From VBDM01 sp035651815 (GTDB taxonomy: Bacteria > Pseudomonadota > Gammaproteobacteria > Burkholderiales > SG8-39): DNA of 64,000 bases. Numbering within the stretch: position 1 is the stretch's first letter; every line of letters starts with the position of its first letter. Below the pieces are notes generated by a model. That model was given only the letters and a program-made list of their open reading frames with translations, had not been told where the DNA came from and searched no databases. Below are positions 10,636 through 20,400 of the stretch, piece after piece. A program made the translations under genes and the position numbers. The stretch lies in assembly GCA_035651815.1 (NCBI GenBank), contig DASRFB010000130.1, forward strand, positions 1 to 64,000, read 5' to 3'.

Positions 10636-12740
10636 CTTACATGCTGATCGCGAGCGCGGCCGTGGGCGGCATCCTGCTGTTCCTGCTGGCGACCGCAACG
10701 GCCAATTCGCCGATATTCTCAGAGTACTATCCGCTGCTGCTTTGGCTGAACGCGGCCGTCGCGCTCGCGCTGCTCATCCTCGTGGTCTACCAGCTGGTAC
10801 GCCTCGCGCGCCAGCGGCGCGCGAAGGTGTTCGGATCGCTCCTCACCTTTCGCGTGCTCGTCATGTTCGCACTCGTCGGCATCGTGCCGGGCCTGCTGGT
10901 CTACACCGTCTCGCTGCAGTTCCTCGCGCGCAGCATCGAATCGTGGTTCGACGTCCGCGTCGAGAAGGCGCTCGACGGCGGCCTCAATCTCGGACGCGCG
11001 GCGCTCGACGTCATGCTGAGCGATCTCGTGCTCAAGGCTCAGGTCATGGCGCTCGATCTCTCGGACGTTCCGCCCGCGCAGCAGCCGGTGGCGCTGGGCC
11101 GCCTGCGCGAGCAGCTCGGGACCGAGAACGCCGTCCTGATGACCTCGGGCGGAACGGTGCTCGCGAGCACGAGGACGGCCACGGACCGGCTGGCGCCGAG
11201 CGTCCCGGAGAACGCGCTGCGCCAGGCGCGCCTGAATCGCGGCTACGGCGCGGTCGAGCCGTTTGGGGAGAAGGGCCTGGTCCTGCGCGTCATCGTACCG
11301 CTCAACACGCTCGCGCTCGTCGACGAAGCGCGCTTCCTGCAGCTCACGCACGAGGTGCCGCAATCGATCGCCGACTACGGCGAGTCGGTGCAGACGGTGT
11401 ACCGGGCGTACCGCGAGCTGCAACTGTCGCGCGAGGGATTGAAGACCATCTACATCCTGACCCTGACCCTGACGCTGCTGCTGGCGCTGTTCTCGGCGAT
11501 CGCGCTCGCGTTCCTCCTTTCCCGCCGTCTCTCGCGGCCGCTCGCCATCCTGGCCGAGGGCACGCAGGCGGTCGCACGCGGCGACTTTTCCAGGCGGGCG
11601 CCCGTCACCAGCCGCGACGAGCTCGGCATCCTCACGCAGTCGTTCAACAGCATGACCGAGCAGCTCGGCGAGGCGCGCAACACGGCGCAGCGCAACCAGG
11701 CGCAGCTCGAGATGGCCAACGCGTATCTCGAGAGCATCCTGGCAAACCTGTCCGCGGGCGTGATGGTGTTCGACAGCGGCTTTGCGCTGCGCATCGCCAA
11801 CGCGGGGGCCGCGCGCATCCTGCGCGAAGATCTCGGACCGCTCGACCGCGTGCCGCTCTCCCAATGGCGCAAGCTCGAGGCCTTCGCCGGCATGCTGCAG
11901 GCGCAGTTCGCGATGCACCCGGCCGCGGCATGGCAGGTTCAGTTCGAGCTGCTGCAGCGCCTGGCCGTGCTCCTGGTCCGGGGCTCGTTGCTTCCGGGCG
12001 CGAGCGGCGGCGGCTACGTCGTGGTGTTCGACGACATCACCCAGCTGATCTCGGCGCAACGGGCGGCGGCGTGGGGCGAGGTCGCGCGCCGGCTCGCGCA
12101 CGAGATCAAGAATCCGCTTACCCCGATCCAGCTCTCGGCCGAGCGTCTCCAGGCGAAGCTCTCGCGCAAGCTGGACATCGATGATGCCACCGCGCTGCAC
12201 CGCGCCACCGAGACCATCGTCGCGCAGGTGACCGCGCTCAAGGGCATGGTCGACGACTTCCGGGACTATGCGCGGACCCCGATCACCCGGCTCGAGGGCC
12301 TCGATCTGAATCGCCTCGTCGCCGATGTGCTGTCGCTGTACGAACAATCGGGGACGCTGGTGCAGGCGCGCCTGCAGCCCGACCTGCCGTCGGTGCGCGG
12401 CGACCCCGATCAGTTGCGGCAGGTCATACACAATTTGCTGCGGAACTCGCAGGACGCTCTCGCCGGGACGGCGAACCCGAGGATCGAAGTCGAGACCGCG
12501 GCCGCGCCCGGGACTCTCGGCGGGCAGGCCTGGCTCAGGATCGTCGACAACGGCTGCGGGTTCTCGAGCGAAGTCATCGAGCGGGCTTTCGAGCCGTACG
12601 TCACGACGAAACCCAAGGGCTCGGGGCTGGGCCTCGCGATCGTGAAGAAGATCATCGACGAGCATCAGGGTACGATCAGCATCGAGAATCGCCGGCCGCG
12701 GGGCGCGGCCGTTCTGATCGCTCTGCCGCTGGCCGCGTGA
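10632..12740 (+). CDS. ntrY: NtrY-like membrane sensor histidine kinase
   Basis: A 702-residue kinase. N-terminal transmembrane segments lie at about 5-25, 37-57 and 73-95, then a periplasmic sensor region and a further segment at about 282-305. Next come HAMP (about 305-360), PAS (about 375-480), a HisKA domain with phospho-acceptor RRLAHEIKNPLTP, and an HATPase with NLLRNSQDAL, DNGCGF and KGSGLGLAIV. This order matches NtrY of the NtrYX pair, linked to nitrogen, redox or respiratory control in proteobacteria. The start at 10632 overlaps the upstream stop (ATGA). The cognate regulator follows 18 bases downstream. Confidence 0.9.
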   Translation: MTYMLIASAAVGGILLFLLATATANSPIFSEYYPLLLWLNAAVALALLILVVYQLVRLARQRRAKVFGSLLTFRVLVMFALVGIVPGLLVYTVSLQFLARSIESWFDVRVEKALDGGLNLGRAALDVMLSDLVLKAQVMALDLSDVPPAQQPVALGRLREQLGTENAVLMTSGGTVLASTRTATDRLAPSVPENALRQARLNRGYGAVEPFGEKGLVLRVIVPLNTLALVDEARFLQLTHEVPQSIADYGESVQTVYRAYRELQLSREGLKTIYILTLTLTLLLALFSAIALAFLLSRRLSRPLAILAEGTQAVARGDFSRRAPVTSRDELGILTQSFNSMTEQLGEARNTAQRNQAQLEMANAYLESILANLSAGVMVFDSGFALRIANAGAARILREDLGPLDRVPLSQWRKLEAFAGMLQAQFAMHPAAAWQVQFELLQRLAVLLVRGSLLPGASGGGYVVVFDDITQLISAQRAAAWGEVARRLAHEIKNPLTPIQLSAERLQAKLSRKLDIDDATALHRATETIVAQVTALKGMVDDFRDYARTPITRLEGLDLNRLVADVLSLYEQSGTLVQARLQPDLPSVRGDPDQLRQVIHNLLRNSQDALAGTANPRIEVETAAAPGTLGGQAWLRIVDNGCGFSSEVIERAFEPYVTTKPKGSGLGLAIVKKIIDEHQGTISIENRRPRGAAVLIALPLAA

Positions 12741-12758
12741 GGAGGACGGCGCGCAACC

Positions 12759-14003
12759 ATGGCCCAAATACTCGTAGTCGACGACGAGGTCGGCATCCGC
12801 GAGCTGCTGTCGGAAATCCTCTCCGACGAAGGGCACACGGTAGAGCTTGCCGAGAACGCCACGGCCGCGCGCAGCGCGCGCTCGCGCCAGCGGCCGGACC
12901 TCGTGCTGCTGGATATCTGGATGCCCGACGCCGACGGCATCACGCTGCTCAAGGAGTGGGCCGCCGGCGGTCAGCTCACCATGCCGGTCATCATGATGTC
13001 GGGCCACGGCACGATCGAGACGGCCGTCGAAGCGACGCGGATCGGCGCGATGGATTTCCTGGAGAAACCCATCGCGCTGCAGAAGCTGCTCGGGACGGTG
13101 AAGCGGGTGCTGCGCTTCTCCGAGGCGAGGACCGTACGGCCGCTCTCGCTGACCGGGGTCGGGCGCTCGCCCGCGCTCGCCGATCTGCGCAAGCGTCTCG
13201 CCCAAGTCGAGGCGGTCAACGCGAGCGTGCTGCTTCGCGGCGAGAAAGGATCCATGCCCGAGCTGTTCGCGCGCGACCTCCAGCCGCCGAACGGCCCGTG
13301 GGTGGACGGCAACCAGGCGCTCCTCGAAGGCTCGCAGGACGTGCTGCAACAGGCGGCCGGAGGCGTGCTGTTCGTCGAGGAGCTGGTGGTCCTGTCGCGT
13401 GCGCAGCAGAAGCACCTCGCGTTTCTGGCGACGCGCGCGGAAAAGCACAGGGTTCGCTTCGTGTCCTTCACTTCCGAGGAGCCGCGGCGCCTGGTGGATG
13501 CACACGGGTTCGACGCGGCGCTCATGCATGCGCTCTCGAACGTGATGATCTCGCTGCCGCCGTTGCGGGAGCACCCCGAAGACATCCCCGAGATCGCGAG
13601 CGTGATGCTCGCTCAGCTGGTGGAAGCCCGGTTCTGTCCCCCGCGCCATTTCTCGACCGCCGCGTTGAATCAGCTGCGCAATTTCGATTGGCCCGGCAAC
13701 CTGCAGGACCTGGCGGCCGCCGTGCGCTCGCTCGCGGCGACGGCGCCAGAAGAAGAGATCGGCGCGAACGACGTCGAATCCGTCGTGCCGCAGTTCGTGG
13801 CGCCGGCCAAGGGCATCGATCTCCCGCTGGACCTTCCCTTGCGCGACGCGCGCGAGGCCTTCGAGCGCGCGTATTTCGAGCATCACCTGGCGCTCGAGAA
13901 CGGGTCGATCGCCCGTGTGGCGGAGAAGTGCGGTCTGGAGCGCACCCACCTCTATCGCAAGCTGAAAGCGCTCGGCATACACACGGGACGGCGCGAAGAA
14001 TGA
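12759..14003 (+). CDS. ntrX: NtrX-like response regulator with degenerate AAA+ domain
   Basis: A 414-residue regulator in three parts. The receiver domain (1-120) is intact, with DD near residue 8 and the phospho-acceptor Asp in LLDIWMPDADG. The central region aligns with the sigma-54 activator AAA+ domain but is eroded: the Walker A position reads GEKGSMPE instead of GxxxxGK, the Walker B end reads FVEEL, the GAFTGA loop is deleted and the arginine-finger position reads MHALSN. The flanking signature LPPLREHPEDIPEIA survives. A Fis-type helix-turn-helix ends the protein (IARVAEKCGLERTHLYRKL). It probably regulates without ATP hydrolysis or sigma-54 contact. Confidence 0.88.
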   Translation: MAQILVVDDEVGIRELLSEILSDEGHTVELAENATAARSARSRQRPDLVLLDIWMPDADGITLLKEWAAGGQLTMPVIMMSGHGTIETAVEATRIGAMDFLEKPIALQKLLGTVKRVLRFSEARTVRPLSLTGVGRSPALADLRKRLAQVEAVNASVLLRGEKGSMPELFARDLQPPNGPWVDGNQALLEGSQDVLQQAAGGVLFVEELVVLSRAQQKHLAFLATRAEKHRVRFVSFTSEEPRRLVDAHGFDAALMHALSNVMISLPPLREHPEDIPEIASVMLAQLVEARFCPPRHFSTAALNQLRNFDWPGNLQDLAAAVRSLAATAPEEEIGANDVESVVPQFVAPAKGIDLPLDLPLRDAREAFERAYFEHHLALENGSIARVAEKCGLERTHLYRKLKALGIHTGRREE

Positions 14004-14022
14004 CCCGGGGACGAACGCTATC

Positions 14023-15396
14023 GTGAAAATCGTCATCCTTGGCGCGGGCCAAGTCGGATCGACCGTCGCGGAAAGCCTGGTTTCGGAGGCGAACGACATC
14101 ACGGTCGTCGACATCGACAGCGCGCGCCTGCGCAACCTGCAGGACCGGCTCGACCTGCGCACGGTCGTCGGCAGCGCGGCGCACCCTTCCGTGCTGGTCG
14201 AAGCGGGCATCGAGGATTCCGACCTGGTGATCGCCGTCACGCAGAGCGACGAGACCAATCTTGTCGCCTGCAAGCTCGCGGAGCAGCTCTTCAACGTGCC
14301 GACGCGGATCGCCCGCATCCGGGCGACGGATTACCTGGTGAACGAGCGCGTGCTCGGCGACGAGTGTTTCGCGGTCAACCTCGCGATCTGCCCCGAGCAG
14401 GTGCTCACCGACTATATCGTCAAGCTGGTCCAGTTCCCGGAGGCCCTGCAGGTGCTCGAGTTCGCTCACGGCAAAGTGAGCCTTGTTGCCGTGCGCGCGT
14501 TCCAGGGGGGGCCGCTCGTGGGCCATCAGCTCAAGGACATACGCAGCCATCTGCCCTCGGTTAACACGCGCATCGCGGCGATCTTCCGCGGTGACAGCCC
14601 GATCGTCCCCGAGGGAGACACCGTCGTCGACGCGGGCGACGAGGTCTTCTGCCTGGCGGCTACGCGCGACATACGCCATGTGATGCGCGAGCTCCGGCGC
14701 ATGGATAAGCCGGTCCAGCGCATCATGATCGCGGGCGGCGGGAACATCGGTCTCAGGCTCGGCGGGGCGCTCGAGCGCGACTACAGCGTCAAGGTGATCG
14801 AGTACAGCAAGAAACGCTGCGAGCTGCTGTCGAGCCGGCTCGACCGCGCGCTCGTGCTCCAGGGCGACGTCACCGACGAGGCGCTGCTCGAAGCCGAAAA
14901 CGTCGACGACATGGACATGTTCATCGCGGTCACGAACGACGACGAGAACAACATCATGTCGGCGCTGCTCGCGAAGCGCATGGGCGCGAAGCGCGTGGTC
15001 GCGCTCATCAACCGCCGCTCCTACGTCGACCTCCTGCAGTCCGGTCAGATCGACATCGCCATCTCGCCCGCACAGGCGACCATCGGCACGCTGCTCGCGC
15101 ACGTGAGGCGCGGCCACGTGACCCAGGTGCACTCGCTGCGCAGGGGCGCCGCCGAGGCGCTCGAGGCGGTCGTGCACGGCGATCGCGAATCGTGCCGCTG
15201 CATCGGCCGGCGGATCGACGAGATGGATCTGCCCAAGGGCGCGACGATCGCCGCCATCGTCCGCGGCGACGAAGTCATCATGGCGCACCACGATACGGTC
15301 ATCCAGGCCGAGGACCACGTCATCATATTCGTGACCGACAAGAAAACGCTGCCGAGAGTGGAGAAGCTCTTCCAGGTCGGCGTGGGATTCGTGTAG
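14023..15396 (+). CDS. trkA: Trk system potassium transport regulatory protein TrkA
   Basis: Peripheral cytoplasmic NAD(H)-binding subunit that gates TrkH. The 457 residues form two RCK halves, each with a Rossmann N domain (MKIVILGAGQVGSTVAE at the start; IMIAGGGNIGLRLGG in the second) followed by a TrkA-C domain. The start is GTG, 19 bases after the ntrX stop. It is followed 7 bases later by trkH, so both subunits are made from one transcript. Confidence 0.96.
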   Translation: MKIVILGAGQVGSTVAESLVSEANDITVVDIDSARLRNLQDRLDLRTVVGSAAHPSVLVEAGIEDSDLVIAVTQSDETNLVACKLAEQLFNVPTRIARIRATDYLVNERVLGDECFAVNLAICPEQVLTDYIVKLVQFPEALQVLEFAHGKVSLVAVRAFQGGPLVGHQLKDIRSHLPSVNTRIAAIFRGDSPIVPEGDTVVDAGDEVFCLAATRDIRHVMRELRRMDKPVQRIMIAGGGNIGLRLGGALERDYSVKVIEYSKKRCELLSSRLDRALVLQGDVTDEALLEAENVDDMDMFIAVTNDDENNIMSALLAKRMGAKRVVALINRRSYVDLLQSGQIDIAISPAQATIGTLLAHVRRGHVTQVHSLRRGAAEALEAVVHGDRESCRCIGRRIDEMDLPKGATIAAIVRGDEVIMAHHDTVIQAEDHVIIFVTDKKTLPRVEKLFQVGVGFV

Positions 15397-15403
15397 CCGC
15401 GGC

Positions 15404-16861
15404 ATGATCCGGCTGCTTCCCGTTCTCAGCGTGCTGAGCGTGACCATTGCAGGCTTCGCGGTCGCGATGCTGCTGCCGCTCGGGATCTCGATCCTGTACG
15501 CGGACGGCGCTCAGAGCGCGTACGACGAAGCCGTGGTCGCGGCCTTCCTCGCAGGGGCCGCGCTGTGGGTGCTCACGCGAAAACACCGCGTGGAGCTGCA
15601 GGCGCGCGACGGCTTCCTGCTGATGGCCCTGGTCTGGACGGTGCTCCCGGCGTTCGCGACGATTCCGCTCCTGCTGTACGTCAAAGGGCTGACGTTCACC
15701 GATGCCTACTTCGAGACCGTGGCCGGACTGACGACGACCGGCGCCACCATCCTCTCCGGACTGGACAACCTGCCGCCGTCCATCAATTTCTGGCGCTGCG
15801 AGCTCCAGTGGCTTGGAGGCATGGGCATCATCGTGCTCGCGGTCGCCATACTGCCGCTCCTCGGCGTCGGCGGCAGCCAGATCATGCGCGCCGAGACGCC
15901 CGGTCCCATGAAGGAAACGAAGCTCACGCCGCGGATCACCGAGACCGCGAAGGGATTGTGGGTGGTCTACGCGGGGCTCACGATACTGTGCATGCTGGTC
16001 ATGAAATTCGCCGGCATGTCGTGGTTCGACGCCGTGCTGCATGCTTTTTCCACCGTGAGCCTCGGCGGGTTCTCGCCGCACGACGAAAACTTCTCGTTCT
16101 TCCGCTCCCCGGGGATCGAAGCCGTGACGATCTTCTTCATGGCGGTGGCCGGCATCAACTTCGGCACCCATTTCCTCGCCTTCCGGCGCAGGTCGGTGGC
16201 CCCGTACCGCCGGGATCCGGAGGCGGGCGCCTACCTCGCGGTGCTCGGGCTGTCGGTGCTCGGGATCGCGTATTTTCTTTTCGCGCACGAGGTCTACCCT
16301 TCGTTCTGGACGGCGCTGCGCTACTCGGCCTTCAACGTCGTATCCATCGCGACGACGACGGGATACACGAACACGGACTTCTACCAGTGGCCGATCTTCG
16401 CGCCGGTATGGATGCTGTTCCTGTGCTGCTTCACCACGTGCTCGGGCTCGACCGGCAGCGGCATCAAGCTGATCCGGGCGGAGCTCATGGTGCGCCAGGC
16501 GCTGCGCGAGATGGTCCGCATCGTTCACCCGCGCGCGTACGTGCCGGTGAAGCTGGGCGGCACGACCATCGAGAACAACATCATCTTCGCGGTGCTCGCA
16601 TTCATGCTGATCTGGGGCGGGTCGGTGATCGCGATGACCATGCTGCTCGCGGCGTCGGGCCTGGACATCATCACGGCGTTCTCGGCAGTCGTCGTCTGCA
16701 TCTGCAACACCGGGCCCGGGCTGAACCAGGTGGGTCCCGGTGCGACCTACGCGGCGCTGAGCGACTTCCAAACCTGGATCCTGACCTTCGCGATGCTGCT
16801 CGGGCGGCTCGAGCTGTTCACGCTGTTCATCGTGCTGACGCCCGCGTTCTGGCGCAAGTGA
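15404..16861 (+). CDS. trkH: Trk potassium transporter membrane subunit TrkH
   Basis: Pore-forming inner-membrane subunit of the Trk potassium uptake system, 485 residues with about ten to twelve hydrophobic segments. The repeated selectivity-filter loops include GLTTTGATIL, ATTTGYTNTDF and CSGSTGSGI, with a glycine at each expected filter position. It starts 7 bases after trkA. It ends 6 bases before the stop of a convergent lipoprotein gene. Confidence 0.96.
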   Translation: MIRLLPVLSVLSVTIAGFAVAMLLPLGISILYADGAQSAYDEAVVAAFLAGAALWVLTRKHRVELQARDGFLLMALVWTVLPAFATIPLLLYVKGLTFTDAYFETVAGLTTTGATILSGLDNLPPSINFWRCELQWLGGMGIIVLAVAILPLLGVGGSQIMRAETPGPMKETKLTPRITETAKGLWVVYAGLTILCMLVMKFAGMSWFDAVLHAFSTVSLGGFSPHDENFSFFRSPGIEAVTIFFMAVAGINFGTHFLAFRRRSVAPYRRDPEAGAYLAVLGLSVLGIAYFLFAHEVYPSFWTALRYSAFNVVSIATTTGYTNTDFYQWPIFAPVWMLFLCCFTTCSGSTGSGIKLIRAELMVRQALREMVRIVHPRAYVPVKLGGTTIENNIIFAVLAFMLIWGGSVIAMTMLLAASGLDIITAFSAVVVCICNTGPGLNQVGPGATYAALSDFQTWILTFAMLLGRLELFTLFIVLTPAFWRK

Positions 16862-16867
16862 ACGCGC

Positions 16868-17416
16868 TCAGCGGGCCGGCAACACTCGGAACGAGGTAAA
16901 GAAGGTGTCGGCTCCGGTGGCGTCCAGCGACTCTTTCCCGGCGATCAGCGCCACCTGGTAGAGCTTTCCGTCCGCGACCAGCACGCGCGCGATCAGCGTC
17001 GCTGCCGCGCCCTCGGCTTTGAATTCCCGTCCGAGCGCTCGGCCGACTGCGATCTCGCGGTCCGCAACGATCCGCCCGGCGATGTTCGCAGCGAGCGCAT
17101 CCCGGGTGCTCGCGACGAGCGCGGGTCCCGCTTCAGGGACGTTCGCGTAGCCCACGCCGTACAGGGCGCCGCCCGCGCGCGCGGACCAGAGGTGCATGAC
17201 CACGCCGGGACGGTCGGAGAGCTCGCGTTCTTCGAAGCTCGGCTTGCCCGGAAGGACCGCCACGAAGGCGCCTTCGTCCGACCGGACCTCGCGCCAGTCG
17301 AGCTCGGGAGAGCAGGCTGCGGCCGTCAGCGCGAGCGCCGCCAGCGCGATGCGCGCGCGGCGCGGGCCATCAGCGCTCGTACGCGAGCACGGGTGCGAGC
17401 CAGCGCTCGGTCTCAT
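16868..17416 (-). CDS. Putative lipoprotein of unknown function
   Basis: A 182-residue open frame with a lipoprotein signal: a hydrophobic stretch followed by the lipobox LTAAAC. The mature part resembles small secreted proteins that start with a residue pattern like FVAVLPGKPS and end FFTSFRVLP; I cannot name the family. The only in-frame ATG is at 17416, 47 bases inside the end of metH, which would give a long N-terminus before the hydrophobic core. A second ATG at 17370 overlaps the metH stop (TGATG) in the ideal position but is one base out of frame, so either the start is unusual or there is an indel. It is probably coupled to metH. Confidence 0.6.
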   Translation of the reverse strand: MRPSAGSHPCSRTSADGPRRARIALAALALTAAACSPELDWREVRSDEGAFVAVLPGKPSFEERELSDRPGVVMHLWSARAGGALYGVGYANVPEAGPALVASTRDALAANIAGRIVADREIAVGRALGREFKAEGAAATLIARVLVADGKLYQVALIAGKESLDATGADTFFTSFRVLPAR

Positions 17417-20400
17417 CCACCTTCACGAGTTTGCGGCGCGCATAATCGTGCGCTTGATCCTCGCCGATCTTGCCGACCGCGAAATAGCGGGCCTCGGGAT
17501 GCGCGAGGTAGAAGCCGCTCACGCTCGCGGACGGCAGCATGGCGTAGCTCTCCGTCAGGGTCATGCCCGCCTCCTGCGCATGCAGAAGCGAGAACAGTGG
17601 GCCTTTCTCGGTATGGTCGGGACACGCGGGATATCCCGGCGCGGGTCGTATGCCGCGATACTTCTCCGCGATCAGCTCGTCGCTGCCGAGGTGCTCGTCG
17701 GGCGCGTAGCCCCAGAGCTCGCGTCGCACCCGTGCGTGGATCAGCTCGGCAAGCGCCTCGGCAAGACGGTCCGCCAGCGCCTTGAGCATGATGGCCCCAT
17801 AGTCGTCGTGGCTCGCCTCGAATTGCGCGACGCGCTCCTCCGCGCCGATGCCCGCGGTGACGGCAAAGGCGCCGATGTAGTCGCGCACGGGGGCGTCGCG
17901 GGGCGCGACGAAGTCCGCGAGGCAGAGGTTGAAGCGGTCCTCCGCCTTCTCGGCCTGCTGCCGCAGACAATGCCATACCATGGCCGTGTCGGTCCGGGAC
18001 TCGTCGCGGTAGATCTCGATGTCGTCGCCGACGGCGGCCGCGGGAAACAGGCCGACGACCGCATTGGCCGTGAGCCATTTTTCCGAGATGATCTTCGCGA
18101 GCATCGCCTGGCCGTCGGCCAGGACGTTTCGCGCCGCCTGCCCGACGACCGGGTCGTCGAGTATCCCCGGGTAGCTGCCGGCGAGGTCCCAAGTCTGGAA
18201 GAACGGAGACCAGTCGATGAGCCGCGCGATTTCGCCGAGATCGTATCCCGCGAATACCCGGCGTCCGATCCATTTCGGCTTCACCGGCTTGTATCGCTGC
18301 CAGTCGAGGCGAAGCGCGTTCGCCCGGGCCGCGTCCAGCGTCACCAGCGCCTGGCCTTTCTTGGACGCGTGCTGCACGCGTATCTTGTCGTAGTCGGCCA
18401 AGAGGTTCCGGGCGTATTCGGCCTTCTGCTCGGAAAGGAGGCTGGAGCACACGGACACCGAGCGGGAAGCATCGGGCACGTACACGGTCGGGCCGGAGTA
18501 ATGCGGCGCGATCTTCACCGCGGTGTGCACGCGCGACGTGGTCGCGCCGCCGATCAGCAGGGGCACGGTGAAGCCCTGCCGCCGCATCTCGGCGGCGACG
18601 TGCGCCATCTCCTCGAGCGAAGGCGTGATGAGACCGGAGAGCCCGATGATGTCGGCGCCCTCGACCTTGGCCGTGTCGAGAATCTTCTGCGCGGGCACCA
18701 TCACGCCGAGATTAACGACCTCGAAGTTGTTGCACTGGAGCACGACACTGACGATGTTCTTGCCGATGTCGTGCACGTCCCCCTTCACGGTCGCGATGAC
18801 GATCTTGCCCTTGGTTTTCGAGCCCCCGCCCTTGACCTTGTCGGCCTCGATGTAGGGCACGAGGTAGGCGACCGCCTGCTTCATCACGCGCGCCGACTTG
18901 ACCACCTGCGGCAGGAACATCTTCCCCGACCCGAACAGGTCGCCGACGACGTTCATTCCGTCCATCAACGGCCCTTCGATCACCTGGATCGGCCGGGCGC
19001 ACTTGAGCCGCGCCTCTTCCGTATCCTCGACGATCCACTCGTTGATGCCCTTGACGAGCGCGTGCACCAAGCGCTCTTCCACCGGACGCGAGCGCCAGGC
19101 GAGGTCTTCGGCCTGCGTCCTGGCGGAGCCCTTCACGGTGGTCGCGAACTCCACCAGGCGCTCGCCCGCGTCGCGGCGGCGGTTGAGGACCACGTCCTCG
19201 ACGCGCTCCCGCAACTCGGGGGGGATCTCCTCGTAGACGCCGAGCTGACCGGCGTTCACGATGCCCATGGTCATGCCCGCCCGCACGGCGTGATAGAGAA
19301 ACACCGTGTGGATCGCTTCGCGGACGGCGTCGTTGCCGCGGAAGGAGAACGAGATGTTGGACACACCGCCCGACAACCTGACCCAGGGAAGCGAGCGCCG
19401 GATCTCGCGCACCGCCTCGATGTAGTCGAGGCCGTAGTTGTTGTGCTCCTCGATCCCGGTCGCGATCGCGAAGATGTTCGGGTCGAAGATGATGTCCTCG
19501 GGCGCGAATCCGGCCTTGTCGACGAGGATGCCGTAGCAGCGCCTGCAGATCTCGACGCGCCGCCGGAGCGAGTCGGCTTGGCCCTGCTCGTCGAACGCCA
19601 TCACGACCACCGCAGCGCCGTAGCGGCGCGCGAGGAGCGCGTGCCGCATGAACTCCTGCTCTCCCTCCTTGAGCGAAATCGAGTTCACGATGCATTTGCC
19701 CTGCACGCACTTGAGGCCCGCTTCGATGACCGACCACTTGCTCGAGTCGATCATCACGGGCACGCGCGAAATGTCGGGCTCGGAGGCGATCAGCGCGAGG
19801 AAGGTCGTCATCGCCTTCTCCGAGTCGAGCATCGCCTCGTCCATGTTGACGTCGATGACCTGCGCGCCGTTCTCGACCTGCTGCCTCGCCACGGTGAGCG
19901 CCTGCGCATAATCGCCGGCGAGGATCATCCTCGCGAAGGCCTTGGACCCGGTCACGTTGGTACGTTCGCCGACGTTCACGAAGAGCGAGCCGTCATCTAT
20001 GTTCAGCGGCTCGAGCCCCGAAAGCCGGAGCGCGTGGTCCGGGCGGGGCGGGACGCGGGGTTTCACGAGACGGACCTCGGCCGCGATGGCGGCGATGTGC
20101 TCGGGCGTGGTTCCGCAGCAGCCGCCGACGATGTTTACGAGGCGGCTTTCGGCGAACTCGTGCAGCAGGCAAGAGGTGTGCGCCGGCCCTTCGTCGTATC
20201 CGGTTTCCGAAAGCGGATTCGGCAGGCCCGCGTTCGGATAGCAGCTGATGTAGGTATCGGCGACCTTTGCGAGCTCCTCGATGTAAGGCCGCATCAGCTG
20301 GGCACCGAGCGCGCAATTCAAGCCGACGGCGAGCGGGCGCGCGTGACGCAGCGAGTTCCAGAAGGCCTCGGGCGTCTGGCCCGTCAGGGTGCGGCCCGAC

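Noticed and set aside
10719..14318. A long minus-strand open frame opposite the NtrY/NtrX genes
   Set aside because: Low-complexity Arg/Leu/Asp composition and no family match; the plus-strand genes are well supported.
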